From contig JAKACF010000014.1 of assembly GCA_021821585.1 (NCBI GenBank), positions 1 to 19,211 of the forward strand: 19,211 nucleotides of DNA, read 5' to 3'. Shown here piece after piece: positions 6,678-13,861 of this stretch; positions within the stretch are counted from its first letter, which is position 1, and every line of letters starts with the position of its first letter. Source of the DNA: Actinomycetes bacterium (lineage in GTDB: Bacteria > Actinomycetota > Acidimicrobiia > Acidimicrobiales > Bog-793). The notes under the pieces were generated by a model. That model saw nothing but the letters and a program-made list of their open reading frames with translations, was not told the DNA's origin and made no database searches. The translations under genes and the position numbers were made by a program.

Positions 6678-7079
6678 TCACTGCCAGCCCGGCGTGCGGC
6701 TCGCCTCCTCGATCCACTTGCGCAACTCCGGTCGCTTGGCGTCCTCCATGCTGGCCACCTTGACGTATCGGACCCGACCCGTGGTTCCAAGGGGTGGGGG
6801 GTCCTCGAAGTCCGCACCACCGAGAAACACGACATTTGCCGAGACATCGTAGGCGGCCAGTTCGATCACCCACCCGAGCGCCGGTAGTCCGTAATAGGGC
6901 CGCTTCCACTTCACGGCGTACTCGAGGCCCGGGATCGTCGCTCGGACCAGTTCGTCCAACGCTCTCAGTATTGGCTGGAGATGTGGCATCTGGCGCTCGG
7001 TCCAGGACGCGATGTCGGAGTGCGTCGCCGATGGCTCCGGTGGCTTTCGCTGTGCGTGTCCCCTGATCTCCTTTCGCAT
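6678..7079 (-). CDS. DUF1801 family protein
   Basis: 133 residues from the ATG at 7077-7079, chosen because a strong Shine-Dalgarno (GGAGGAGGG) lies 2-4 bases upstream. DUF1801 (YdhG-like) features are LDELVRATIPGLEYAVKWKRPYYG (middle), GWVIELAAYDVSANVVFLGGADF, then RVRYVKVASMEDAKRPELRKWIEEA and PGW at the end. The domain is compact, cytosolic and has an iron-sulphur-assembly-like fold; its biochemical role is not established. The open frame continues upstream to 7841 but crosses another gene and has no start signal, so the extension is rejected. It shares a strand with arr and diverges from the VOC gene, so the two may be co-transcribed. On the minus strand CTGACA and CACGAT, 17 bases apart in the upstream gap, could be a weak promoter. 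Confidence 0.88.
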   Translation of the reverse strand: MRKEIRGHAQRKPPEPSATHSDIASWTERQMPHLQPILRALDELVRATIPGLEYAVKWKRPYYGLPALGWVIELAAYDVSANVVFLGGADFEDPPPLGTTGRVRYVKVASMEDAKRPELRKWIEEASRTPGWQ

Positions 7080-7250
7080 CCGCCCTCCTCCAACGAACCG
7101 CTGCCCCTCATGACAGCGGTGCCTCGTTTGATCGTGTGCGCCACCGGCGAGTCTGTCAGGCTTCTGCTGGAGAGATTGCGGCCGGCGTCGAAGATCGGGT
7201 CCGCCGGCCTGGCCGTTGCCCCGCGGCAGAGCGCCTGTGAGGATGTGCCG

Positions 7251-7616
7251 GTGAGGCCGAGCCGAGTCGCCATGGTGACCGTTCAGGTTCGGGAGTTCGA
7301 TGCCGCACTGCAGTGGTATCGAGACGTCCTCGGACTCGAGGTGCAGTGGTTCGAAGCAGGCGAGTTCGCCACTCTGGCCGCGCAGGAGAGTGATACTCCC
7401 GTCCTGGCGATTGCTACCGACCATCCCGAGCGCATTTCGGCGACTCCTGGGACGGGTTGGACGCCCACTCTCGAGGTTCAGGACCTGGACGCGGCCGTCG
7501 CTGAGCTGCGAAGCCGCGGTGTCGTGTTCGACGCCGGGGAAGAGGGCGCTGACGAGGGCTACCGGCTGGTGCGGGTCCGCGACCCCGAAGGCAACGTCCT
7601 CGGCATCACCTCGTAG
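7251..7616 (+). CDS. VOC (glyoxalase/bleomycin-resistance fold) family protein
   Basis: 121 residues. Paired beta-alpha-beta-beta-beta modules of the vicinal oxygen chelate fold are visible: RVAMVTVQVREFDAALQWYRDVLGLEV at the start, TPTLEVQDLDAAVAELRSRGV in the middle, and RVRDPEGNVLGI at the end. VOC proteins include glyoxalases, dioxygenases and drug-binding resistance proteins, and the substrate cannot be told here. The usual first metal ligand (His in the first strand) is replaced, giving MVTVQV, which may mean no metal or a binding rather than catalytic role. I start at GTG 7251 because GAGG lies 8 bases upstream and the protein then opens at the fold; ATG 7272 is a shorter option. The frame is open to 6981 but without conservation. 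It diverges from the DUF1801/arr pair. Confidence 0.87.
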   Translation: MRPSRVAMVTVQVREFDAALQWYRDVLGLEVQWFEAGEFATLAAQESDTPVLAIATDHPERISATPGTGWTPTLEVQDLDAAVAELRSRGVVFDAGEEGADEGYRLVRVRDPEGNVLGITS

Positions 7617-7778
7617 GTTCCGGCCTGTTGCGTCGCGGAGCGCGTGGGCCGACGACGGACGTCGGGTAGACACCCCGGTCATCTCGGCGGCACGGAAGGT
7701 GCTCACCGAGCGTTCGGTCTCCTCCGATCGTGCTCGCCAGGGCCGTGGCGCGCCGCCGAGTGGGCGACAGGTGCCGAT

Positions 7779-7787
7779 TGCTAGCCT
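7779..7787 (+). promoter_or_regulatory. Possible extended -10 promoter of the aminopeptidase gene
   Basis: TGC followed by TAGCCT matches the extended -10 pattern (TGN-TAnnnT) about 42 bases before the ATG at 7829. No good -35 is seen. The rest of the gap 7617-7828 shows no gene. Confidence 0.25.
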
Positions 7788-7828
7788 GCCCGAGGAAGCG
7801 AGCGCGCACCGCAAGGGGAGATCACCAG

Positions 7829-9157
7829 ATGGACAAGACAATTCGAAGCGACGATCTCGAGTTGCTCCGCAAGGAGTTCTCCGCGAATTCCACGTACCGC
7901 TTGGCGCAGAACGCGATCACCCGGGTCGGCCTGGACGACGTCGCCATCAACCGGGAGATCGTCAACGCCACCGATCACGCGCTGTCGGTCTCACTCGACG
8001 ACTGGAAGGTCACCAACCAGGAGCACAGCGGCCGCTGCTGGCTCTTCGCCGGGCTCAACCTGCTCCGGGTCGGCGCCATGAAGAAGATGGGGCTGAAGGA
8101 GTTCGAGTTCTCGCAGAACTTCCTCATGTTCTGGGACAAGCTGGAGAGGGCCAACTACTTCCTCGAGGCGGTCATCGAGACGGCGGACCGGGACGTCGAC
8201 GACCGCACCGTGGCGTTCCTGCTCGACTCGGTCGCGAACGACGGCGGCCAGTGGAACATGTTCGTCGCCCTCGTCGACAAGCACGGCCTCGTGCCGAAGG
8301 CGTTCATGCCGGAGACCCAGAGCTCCTCCAACACCGGCCGGATGAATTCGGTGTTGCGCTACCTCCTGCGCCAGGGTGCGAGGACCCTCCGCCAGGCATG
8401 TGAGCGCTCCGAGGACGAGGCGCGGGCGGCCAAGGCCGACGTCCTCGCCGTCGTCCACCGCGTCCTGTGCATGCACCTCGGCACTCCGCCCGAGCACTTC
8501 GAGTGGCAGTGGATCGACTCCGAGCGGAACTTCCACCGCGACGGCGAGATCACGCCCCGGGAGTTCGCCAGCCGGTACGTCGACCTCCCGATCGACGACT
8601 ACGTCTGTCTCGTCCACGACCCCCGCCCGACGAGCCCGGTGGGGCGGACCTTCACCGTCGAGTACCTGGGCAACGTCGTCGGTGCCCCGCCGGTGACCTA
8701 CCTCAACGTCGACATGCCGGTGATGAAGGAGCTGGCCGCGAGAGTGCTCGAGTCCGGTGAGCCGGTCTGGTTCGGCTGCGACGTGGCGAAGATGATGAGC
8801 AGCGACTTCGGCATCTGGGACGCTGCTCTCTTCGACTTCCCCGCTGTCTACGACACGAGCTTTGGCCTGAACAAGGCCGAGCGGCTCCTCTACCGCGAGA
8901 CTCAGATGACCCACGCCATGCTGTTCACCGGTGTCGACCTCGCCGACGGCCGGCCGAGGCGGTGGCGCGTCGAGAACAGCTGGGGCAAGGAGCGGGGCAA
9001 GGACGGCTTCTACACGATGAACGACTCGTGGTTCGACGAGTACGTCTTCGAGATCTCGGCCCGCAGGAGCCTGCTCACCGCCGAGCAGCGTGAGGCGTTC
9101 GAGCAGCCGCCGATCGTGCTCCCGGCCTGGGATCCGATGGGGGCGCTCGCCCGCTGA
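7829..9157 (+). CDS. pepC: C1-family aminopeptidase C / bleomycin hydrolase
   Basis: 442 residues, close to the family length of about 440-450. It is a cytosolic papain-fold cysteine aminopeptidase that removes N-terminal residues from peptides; relatives form hexamers with the active sites inside. The catalytic residues are all visible: Gln64 and Cys70 in NQEHSGRCWLFAGLN, His362 in MTHAMLFTGVD, and Asn383 in VENSWG. Other family stretches are FSQNFLMFWDKLERANYFLE, GGQWNMFVALVDKHGLVP and NGVMSSDFG-like sequence (AKMMSSDFGIWD). There is no signal peptide. The ATG at 7829 has AGGGGAG about 8 bases upstream; the frame extends to 7730 but that part is Arg-rich. A hairpin begins 4 bases after the stop, so the gene is probably transcribed alone. 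Function as an aminopeptidase is secure; natural peptides are unknown. Confidence 0.96.
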   Translation: MDKTIRSDDLELLRKEFSANSTYRLAQNAITRVGLDDVAINREIVNATDHALSVSLDDWKVTNQEHSGRCWLFAGLNLLRVGAMKKMGLKEFEFSQNFLMFWDKLERANYFLEAVIETADRDVDDRTVAFLLDSVANDGGQWNMFVALVDKHGLVPKAFMPETQSSSNTGRMNSVLRYLLRQGARTLRQACERSEDEARAAKADVLAVVHRVLCMHLGTPPEHFEWQWIDSERNFHRDGEITPREFASRYVDLPIDDYVCLVHDPRPTSPVGRTFTVEYLGNVVGAPPVTYLNVDMPVMKELAARVLESGEPVWFGCDVAKMMSSDFGIWDAALFDFPAVYDTSFGLNKAERLLYRETQMTHAMLFTGVDLADGRPRRWRVENSWGKERGKDGFYTMNDSWFDEYVFEISARRSLLTAEQREAFEQPPIVLPAWDPMGALAR

Positions 9158-9160
9158 GCA

Positions 9161-9193
9161 CCTCGGCGGGCAGGTTCCGCCGGGACGCCGAGG
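9161..9193 (+). terminator. Probable terminator after pepC
   Basis: CCTCGGCG (9161-9168) pairs perfectly with CGCCGAGG (9186-9193), starting 4 bases after the stop. The 17-base loop holds an alternative GGCGG/CCGCC stem (9165-9169 with 9177-9181). No T-run follows, as is common in high-GC actinobacteria. Confidence 0.5.
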
Positions 9194-9288
9194 GGTGGCC
9201 CCGGACTCGGGTTCACCCTGTGCCGAGACCATCTGGTGCCTGCCGGCAGACGGACAGCTGTCGCCGCCTCCCTGACCCGCTGAACGTC

Positions 9289-9337
9289 GCTCCGCGGGGA
9301 GGCTTCCCGGCTCGAAGTTCCCCGGGGGCGCAAGTTC
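9289..9337 (+). repeat. Copy 1 of a collinear intergenic motif (before the CocE gene)
   Basis: Holds, in order, GCTCCGCGGGG (9289-9299), AGG..CTTCC, TCCCCGGGG (9319-9327) and GCAAGTTC (9330-9337). The same words recur in the same order at 13617-13686, with about 21 extra bases. A second near-copy of the last word, CGAAGTTC, is at 9313-9320. Function unknown. Confidence 0.4.
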
Positions 9338-9352
9338 GCGACCGCCGGCACG

Positions 9353-9399
9353 TTCCTCGTCCACAGCGCTAGTCACGCTGTCCACGAACGAGGAAGGGG
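9353..9399 (+). promoter_or_regulatory. Leader hairpin overlapping the Shine-Dalgarno of the CocE gene
   Basis: Outer arms TTCCTCGT (9353-9360) and ACGAGGAA (9388-9395) form an 8-bp stem around an inner 6-bp stem ACAGCG (9363-9368) / CGCTGT (9376-9381). The right outer arm includes the 5' part of the Shine-Dalgarno AGGAAGGGG (9391-9399), 9 bases before GTG 9409. ACGA occurs twice in tandem (9384-9391). The left arm can therefore pair with the first copy, which frees the Shine-Dalgarno, or with the second, which covers it. Regulation is inferred from the pairing alone. Confidence 0.4.
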
Positions 9400-9408
9400 T
9401 ACGCCGAC

Positions 9409-11772
9409 GTGTCCAACGGCAGCCACCGCACAAGCCGACCTGAATCAGGGCGCATCGCCCGGGCCGTCTCGCTCGCGAGCGTCCTCGTGCTCGCCATCAC
9501 CCTGCTCGTCGCTCCCGGTAGCGGCGCAGCCACCCGTCCGCTCAACGCACACGGCAGCGCCGAGCAGGTCTACGTCCTCGGCCTGCCGCCGCACGAGCGG
9601 GCGACCCTCATCTCGCCGCGGGGCCGGGTCATCCGGCGGAAGCGGGCTGACTCGCTCGGCGGCCTGCTCTTCCTCAACGTGCCACCGGGAAGGGGCTACC
9701 GCGTCCGGGACGCAAGCGGTGCCGAGTCGCGCCTTCTCACGGTCCACACCAATGCCGCCACGCCGTGGGACCCGAGCATCTACGACCAGTCGATCCCGGA
9801 CAACGGCTACTCCTACCTGACGACGCGCGACGGCACCAAGCTCGCCATCGACGTGCACCCGCCGACCAGTCCGGCCGGCGAGCCCGGGCTCCCGGCCGGC
9901 CTTCCGGTGCCGAGCGGTCCCGACTTCCAGCCCCCCTACCCCACCCTCATCGAGTACTCGGGCTACGGCTACGCCGACCCCGCTGGTCCTCAGAACGGCA
10001 TCGCCGTGCTCGCCAACCTGATGGGCTTCGCCGTCGTCGACGTCAACATGCGCGGGACCGGCTGCTCCGGAGGCGCCTTCAACTTCTTCGAGCCGCTGCA
10101 GAACCTCGATGCCTACGACGTCATCGAGACGATCGCCCGCCAGCCGTGGGTTCTCGATCACAAGGTCGGGATGCTCGGCATCTCCTACGGTGCGATCAGC
10201 CAGCTCTTTGCTGCGCAGCTCGATCCTCCTGCGCTCGAGGCCATCACTCCCCTCTCGACGATCGACGCCACCGCCACCACCCTGTACCCGGGCGGCATCC
10301 TCAACACCGGCTTCGCCGTCGCCTGGGCCAAGCAACGCCAGTACGACGCCTTGCCCGCCGGACCGCACAGCGGCCAGGCGTGGGCCTACCAGCGGATCCA
10401 GGCAGGAGACACGACCTGCAAGGCGAACCAGGCGCTCCACGGCGAGGCGACCAACCTCATGGCCGAGATCCGGGCCAACAGGTACTACCGACCTGCAGTG
10501 GCCGATCCGCTCGACCCTGTGACCTTCGTCCACAAGATCAAGGTCCCGGTCTTCATGGCCTGCCAGTGGGAGGACGAGCAGACGGGCGGTCACTGCGCCG
10601 ACCTCGTGCAGCACTTCACCGGCACGCGCCAGAAGTGGTTCACCTTCACCAACGGCGCCCACATCGACTCGCTCGATCCTTACACCTACGACCGCTGGTA
10701 TGACTTTCTCGAGCTGTTCGTCGCCCACCAGGCGCCGATCGTGAACGCCGCCATCACCCACGCGGCGGCACCGGTCGTCTACCAGAGCGCCTTCGGCACC
10801 CCGTCCTCGGACCCGATCACGCTCCCACCCGACCCCATCCAGACCATCCCGACCTACAGCGCCGCACTGGCCGCGTTCGAGAAGACCCCCGAGGTCACGG
10901 TCCTGTTCGACAACGGTGCCGGGAAGTCGCCCGCAGGGACCTCGACTCCGGGCGACCCGTATCCGGCGTTCGTGGCGCACTTCTCGAGCATCCCGGTTCC
11001 CGGCACGGTCGCCCACCGCTGGTACCTCGGGCCGCACGGGCGGCTCATCGGGGGTCCGCCGGCTCGCCGGGGAGTGAACTGGTACACCTCGAACGCCAAG
11101 GCACTGCCGCTCACCGACTACCGAGGCAACACGGGCTCCGGCGGGCTGTGGGGCAACGCCTCGCAGTGGACCTGGAACTGGAAGCAGGACCCGGCCGGGA
11201 CTGCCGTCTCCTACGTCTCGGCACCCCTCAGAGCCGACACGACCGTCATCGGCTCCGGAGCCGTGTACCTGTGGGTGCGGTCGTCGACCCGGAACGTCGA
11301 CCTGCAGGCGACGGTGAGCGAGGTGCGCCCCGACGGCATGGAGACCTTCGTCCAGAACGGCTGGATCAGGGCGAGCGAACGGGCCCTCTCGAGCGGGACG
11401 GACAACATGTTCAAGCAGCGGAGCACCCTGCTCGACCCGATCCCGAGCTTCACGGCGGCCGCCGCCCGGCCCATGCCGGCCGGAAGGTTCGTGAAGGTGG
11501 TCATCCCGCTCTACTACGAGGGCCACGTCTACCGTGCTGGGTCGCGCATCCGGGTGACGATCTCCGCACCGAACGGCACCCAGCCAGTCTGGTCGTTCGG
11601 CCAGACCGTCCCCTCCGGCACCGCCCGAGTCTCCATCGCCTTCTCCCGGACGATGCCGTCCGAGCTGGTGCTGCCCGTCGTCCCCCACGTCGCCGTTCCG
11701 ACGTCCCTGCCGGCCTGCCCGAGCTTGCGGAACGAGCCCTGCAGGACGTACCGGCCCATCGTGAACCAGTAG
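9409..11772 (+). CDS. Exported CocE/NonD-type serine hydrolase (X-Pro dipeptidyl-peptidase-like)
   Basis: 787 residues with a signal peptide (hydrophobic residues 18-35, likely cleavage after GSGA near 40). A short N-terminal beta module is followed by an alpha/beta-hydrolase domain from about residue 130. Visible motifs are DGTKLAIDVHPP, IEYSGYGYADP, the GFAVVDVNMRGTGCSGG oxyanion region, nucleophile elbow GISYGA with Ser259, Asp389 in CQWEDEQTGG as probable triad acid, and His418 in NGAHID. From about residue 600 a jelly-roll of the PepX C-terminal type follows (VYLWVRSS, WIRASERAL, FVKVVIPLY, GSRIRVTISAPNG). Relatives are cocaine esterase, alpha-amino-acid ester hydrolases and X-Pro dipeptidyl peptidases, so the enzyme cuts an ester or amide outside the membrane; which one is open. 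GTG 9409 has AAGGGG upstream, within a hairpin. Convergent with the oxidase gene. Confidence 0.92.
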   Translation: MSNGSHRTSRPESGRIARAVSLASVLVLAITLLVAPGSGAATRPLNAHGSAEQVYVLGLPPHERATLISPRGRVIRRKRADSLGGLLFLNVPPGRGYRVRDASGAESRLLTVHTNAATPWDPSIYDQSIPDNGYSYLTTRDGTKLAIDVHPPTSPAGEPGLPAGLPVPSGPDFQPPYPTLIEYSGYGYADPAGPQNGIAVLANLMGFAVVDVNMRGTGCSGGAFNFFEPLQNLDAYDVIETIARQPWVLDHKVGMLGISYGAISQLFAAQLDPPALEAITPLSTIDATATTLYPGGILNTGFAVAWAKQRQYDALPAGPHSGQAWAYQRIQAGDTTCKANQALHGEATNLMAEIRANRYYRPAVADPLDPVTFVHKIKVPVFMACQWEDEQTGGHCADLVQHFTGTRQKWFTFTNGAHIDSLDPYTYDRWYDFLELFVAHQAPIVNAAITHAAAPVVYQSAFGTPSSDPITLPPDPIQTIPTYSAALAAFEKTPEVTVLFDNGAGKSPAGTSTPGDPYPAFVAHFSSIPVPGTVAHRWYLGPHGRLIGGPPARRGVNWYTSNAKALPLTDYRGNTGSGGLWGNASQWTWNWKQDPAGTAVSYVSAPLRADTTVIGSGAVYLWVRSSTRNVDLQATVSEVRPDGMETFVQNGWIRASERALSSGTDNMFKQRSTLLDPIPSFTAAAARPMPAGRFVKVVIPLYYEGHVYRAGSRIRVTISAPNGTQPVWSFGQTVPSGTARVSIAFSRTMPSELVLPVVPHVAVPTSLPACPSLRNEPCRTYRPIVNQ

Positions 11773-11780
11773 TCGCGCCA

Positions 11781-11817
11781 GGCGCTGCCCGCACCGCCAC
11801 CTCGGTGCGGCGGCGCC
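11781..11817. terminator. Bidirectional terminator between the CocE and oxidase genes
   Basis: CCGCACCG (11789-11796) and CGGTGCGG (11803-11810) form a perfect 8-bp stem with a 6-base loop. It is enclosed by GGCGC (11781-11785) and GCGCC (11813-11817). It lies in the 119-base gap between two convergent stops, so it can serve both genes. Confidence 0.65.
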
Positions 11818-11891
11818 GTGCAGCACTCCTCCCCCACGCCCTGCCCGCGTCTCGGCCACTGCCGAGCTGGCGCGCCAACGTCCCGGTGAGC

Positions 11892-13340
11892 TCAGTGCCC
11901 GATGTGGTAGCCGATCCTTCGCGGGAGGCGTGCGAGGAACTCGAGGGCCGGGTTGGCTCGCCGTCCCTCGTCCCAGGCGTCGTCGGTGCGCACGATCGCC
12001 TCGAGGACGAGCCGCACCCCGAGCGACAGGAGCGGCTCGGGCGGGAAGCGGCGCGGCCGGTAGCCGACGAGGGGCGAGCGCGAGAACTCGTTGCTCACGC
12101 CGAGGGCGAGCGCGGACAGGATCCTTCCTCCGAGCACGCTCGGACCGACCCCGCCGCCCGTGAAGCCCATGCCGTAGTGGACGTTGCCGCCCGCGGTGGA
12201 GCCGAAGAAGGGAAGGTGGTAGGCGCTCACGTCGATCGGACCGCCCCACATCGCCTCGATGCCCACCCCCCGGAATTCGGGGAACCACGCCCGCAGGTCG
12301 GCTTCGAGCCGGCGGCGCCACACGGGGTCCTCCTCGAGGCGCCGGCCGACGTGTGAGGCGGAGGTGCCGGTTCCCGCGCCGAAGGCGATCCGGCCGTCGG
12401 GGGTGGTGCGCAGGTAGTGCAGGCTGGCCCGGAAGTCGCCGATGCCCTCGCCGCCGGTCCAACCGATGGCCGCCAGGGCGTCGGGGGCAGGCTCGGTGAG
12501 GACGATGTGGCTCGCCCTCGGGACGATGGCCCGCCGGAACTCTCTGATCCCGTGGCTCCAGGCGTTGACGGCGAGCACCACCTGGTCGGCCGTCACGCTC
12601 CCGCGGGGAGTCTCGAGGCGCACCCTCGTGCCTCGCTGGAGCGCAGTGACCGGCGTGCGCTCGTGCACTGGCACGCCGCTCTCCAGGATCAGCCTGCGCA
12701 GGCCTCGAGCGAGGCGGGCCGGCTGCACGGTCGTCCCCCGAGCGTTGAAGGCTCCGCCACGGAACCTCGGTGACCGGCACCTGGCTGCCACCTCGACAGG
12801 TGAGAGGCGGACGAAGACGTCGTCGGGGACGCCCGCCGCGTTGTAGGTCTCGAGGAAGTCGTCGAGCGCCCGGTCGAACACCGGCGAGGTGGAGACGGTG
12901 AGGTGGCCGCCTCTGCGCAGCCACACGTCGACACCGGCCGCCTCGAGGATCTGCTCGGCGTCCGCCACGCAGTCGTCCGCCATCCTGCACACGGCGACGG
13001 CCTCCTTCAGCCCGAACAGCTCGGTGAGCGAGGGGAGGTCCTCCCAGAGCCCGTACATGAACCCCCCGTTGCGCCCGCTCGGGCCTCCCCCGCAGATGTC
13101 CGCCTCGAGGAGCACGACGTCGGTCGAGGGGTCGAGCTGCTTGATGCGGTAGGCGGTCCACATGCCCGTGTAGCCACCCCCGACGATGGCGACGTCGGCC
13201 TTGGTCGACTCGCCGAGCGGCGGGCAGGGGATGCCCGGGTCGGCGGCGAGCGCCTCCCGCAGCCACCACGACCGACGGGAGTCCTCGGTCCCCCGGGGCG
13301 GCTCGAGGCGGACCGCTCCGGCCTCGGCTGCACCGCTCAT
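11892..13340 (-). CDS. FAD-dependent amine/amino-acid oxidoreductase (DAO family)
   Basis: 482 residues. The dinucleotide-binding fold is clear: ADVAIVGGGYTGMWTAYRI (residues 49-67) with the GxGxxG signature at 54-59, and the acidic end of strand 2 in VVLLEA (Glu79). SGRNGGF follows (88-94), as in gamma-glutamylputrescine oxidases and related DAO enzymes. Later family parts are TPRGSVTADQVVLAVNAW (second FAD-contact strand) and HYGMGFTGGGVGPSVLGGRIL, the C-terminal FAD-binding loop. Such enzymes oxidise the C-N bond of amines or amino acids with FAD, usually releasing peroxide in the cytoplasm; the substrate is undetermined. There is no signal peptide. ATG 13338-13340 has GAGG 9 bases upstream; the frame runs to 13682 but the extra part is Arg/Pro-rich. 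No partner gene for a known amine pathway is adjacent. Confidence 0.92.
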   Translation of the reverse strand: MSGAAEAGAVRLEPPRGTEDSRRSWWLREALAADPGIPCPPLGESTKADVAIVGGGYTGMWTAYRIKQLDPSTDVVLLEADICGGGPSGRNGGFMYGLWEDLPSLTELFGLKEAVAVCRMADDCVADAEQILEAAGVDVWLRRGGHLTVSTSPVFDRALDDFLETYNAAGVPDDVFVRLSPVEVAARCRSPRFRGGAFNARGTTVQPARLARGLRRLILESGVPVHERTPVTALQRGTRVRLETPRGSVTADQVVLAVNAWSHGIREFRRAIVPRASHIVLTEPAPDALAAIGWTGGEGIGDFRASLHYLRTTPDGRIAFGAGTGTSASHVGRRLEEDPVWRRRLEADLRAWFPEFRGVGIEAMWGGPIDVSAYHLPFFGSTAGGNVHYGMGFTGGGVGPSVLGGRILSALALGVSNEFSRSPLVGYRPRRFPPEPLLSLGVRLVLEAIVRTDDAWDEGRRANPALEFLARLPRRIGYHIGH

Positions 13341-13861
13341 CGAGACGACCTCGTGCGCGCCGGGACGACAATCCGCACGGTCGCGGGCGACTCCGGCGGG
13401 TGCCGAGGCGCGCCCTTTGGCGCCCGGCTCGAGTGGCGGTTCGGTGAGGTCACCGCATCGTTCTACTTCGCCGGCCCGCGGCACGGCCACAGCCTCGTGG
13501 GGGACCGGCACCCCCTCTCCCCTCCCCCGCTCTCCGCCGCGCGCCCGCACCCTCCACAGCGGCGCGGGCACACGGGCCTGCTCGTGGAGACGACTCGTAC
13601 GCGAGGGAAAGGGCCAGCTCCGCGGGGCGGAGGATCCTTCCGGGCGCCTCCTCGTCCCGGGGCCTCCCCGGGGCGGCGGCAAGTTCCGGCTTCGGGCGGC
13701 GGTCCTCGGTGCCGGGCCGACGACGGGGAGTCCCCTTCGGGGCCCGGAGCCACACCAAGCCCATCTGGGCGACCAGCGGGCAGTCGTGCCGCCCGCCCGG
13801 TGGCAGACCCCGCCCGCAGCGCCCTTTTCCGGACTGGCGACCGCCGGCGACGGGAGGGAAC
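13341..13861. other. 521-base hairpin-rich intergenic region between divergent genes
   Basis: Separates the oxidase start from the acetyltransferase start. Open frames on both strands are overlapping, Pro/Arg/Gly-rich and unlike any family I know, so I see no gene. Structure is concentrated at 13617-13747 (separate entry). An AGGCGCGCC/GGCGCC pair occurs near 13408-13425. It is long for this compact region. Confidence 0.55.
13617..13747 (+). other. Structured region with copy 2 of the intergenic motif; possible leader RNA
   Basis: Copy 2 of the motif: GCTCCGCGGGG (13617-13627), AGGATCCTTCC, TCCCCGGGG (13665-13673), GCAAGTTC (13679-13686). Local stems are GGAGG (13629-13633)/CCTCC (13647-13651), the palindrome CCCCGGGG (13666-13673), and a nested pair CCGGGCC (13712-13718)/GGCCCGG (13741-13747) enclosing GGGG (13725-13728)/CCCC (13732-13735). 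It lies 114 bases before the acetyltransferase start, so a leader RNA is possible. GC-rich DNA forms stems easily, hence the low score. Confidence 0.33.

Noticed and set aside
9206..9227. tRNA-like T-arm (GGGTTCACCC) in the gap after pepC
   Set aside because: No acceptor stem, D-arm or anticodon arm could be placed around it. It is better explained as part of a CTCGG/CCGAG hairpin.
9330..9357. Sigma-28-like promoter read from CAAGTTC followed by GCCGGCA
   Set aside because: The spacing to the GCCG word is about 9 bases instead of about 15. In the second copy (13679 onward) the nearest GCCGACGA is more than 30 bases away. No flagellar gene is near.
7991..9433. Open frame of 480 residues antisense to pepC
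   Set aside because: The sense strand encodes an enzyme with complete catalytic residues. The antisense product has no family features and is very rich in Arg, Val, Glu and His, as expected of a shadow.
9445..13371. Open frame of 1308 residues on the minus strand
   Set aside because: It runs antisense to the CocE gene and in another frame across the oxidase gene. Its sequence is Arg/Gly/Pro/His-rich with no domain, and no start signal was found. Strong G/C third-position bias keeps such antisense frames open.
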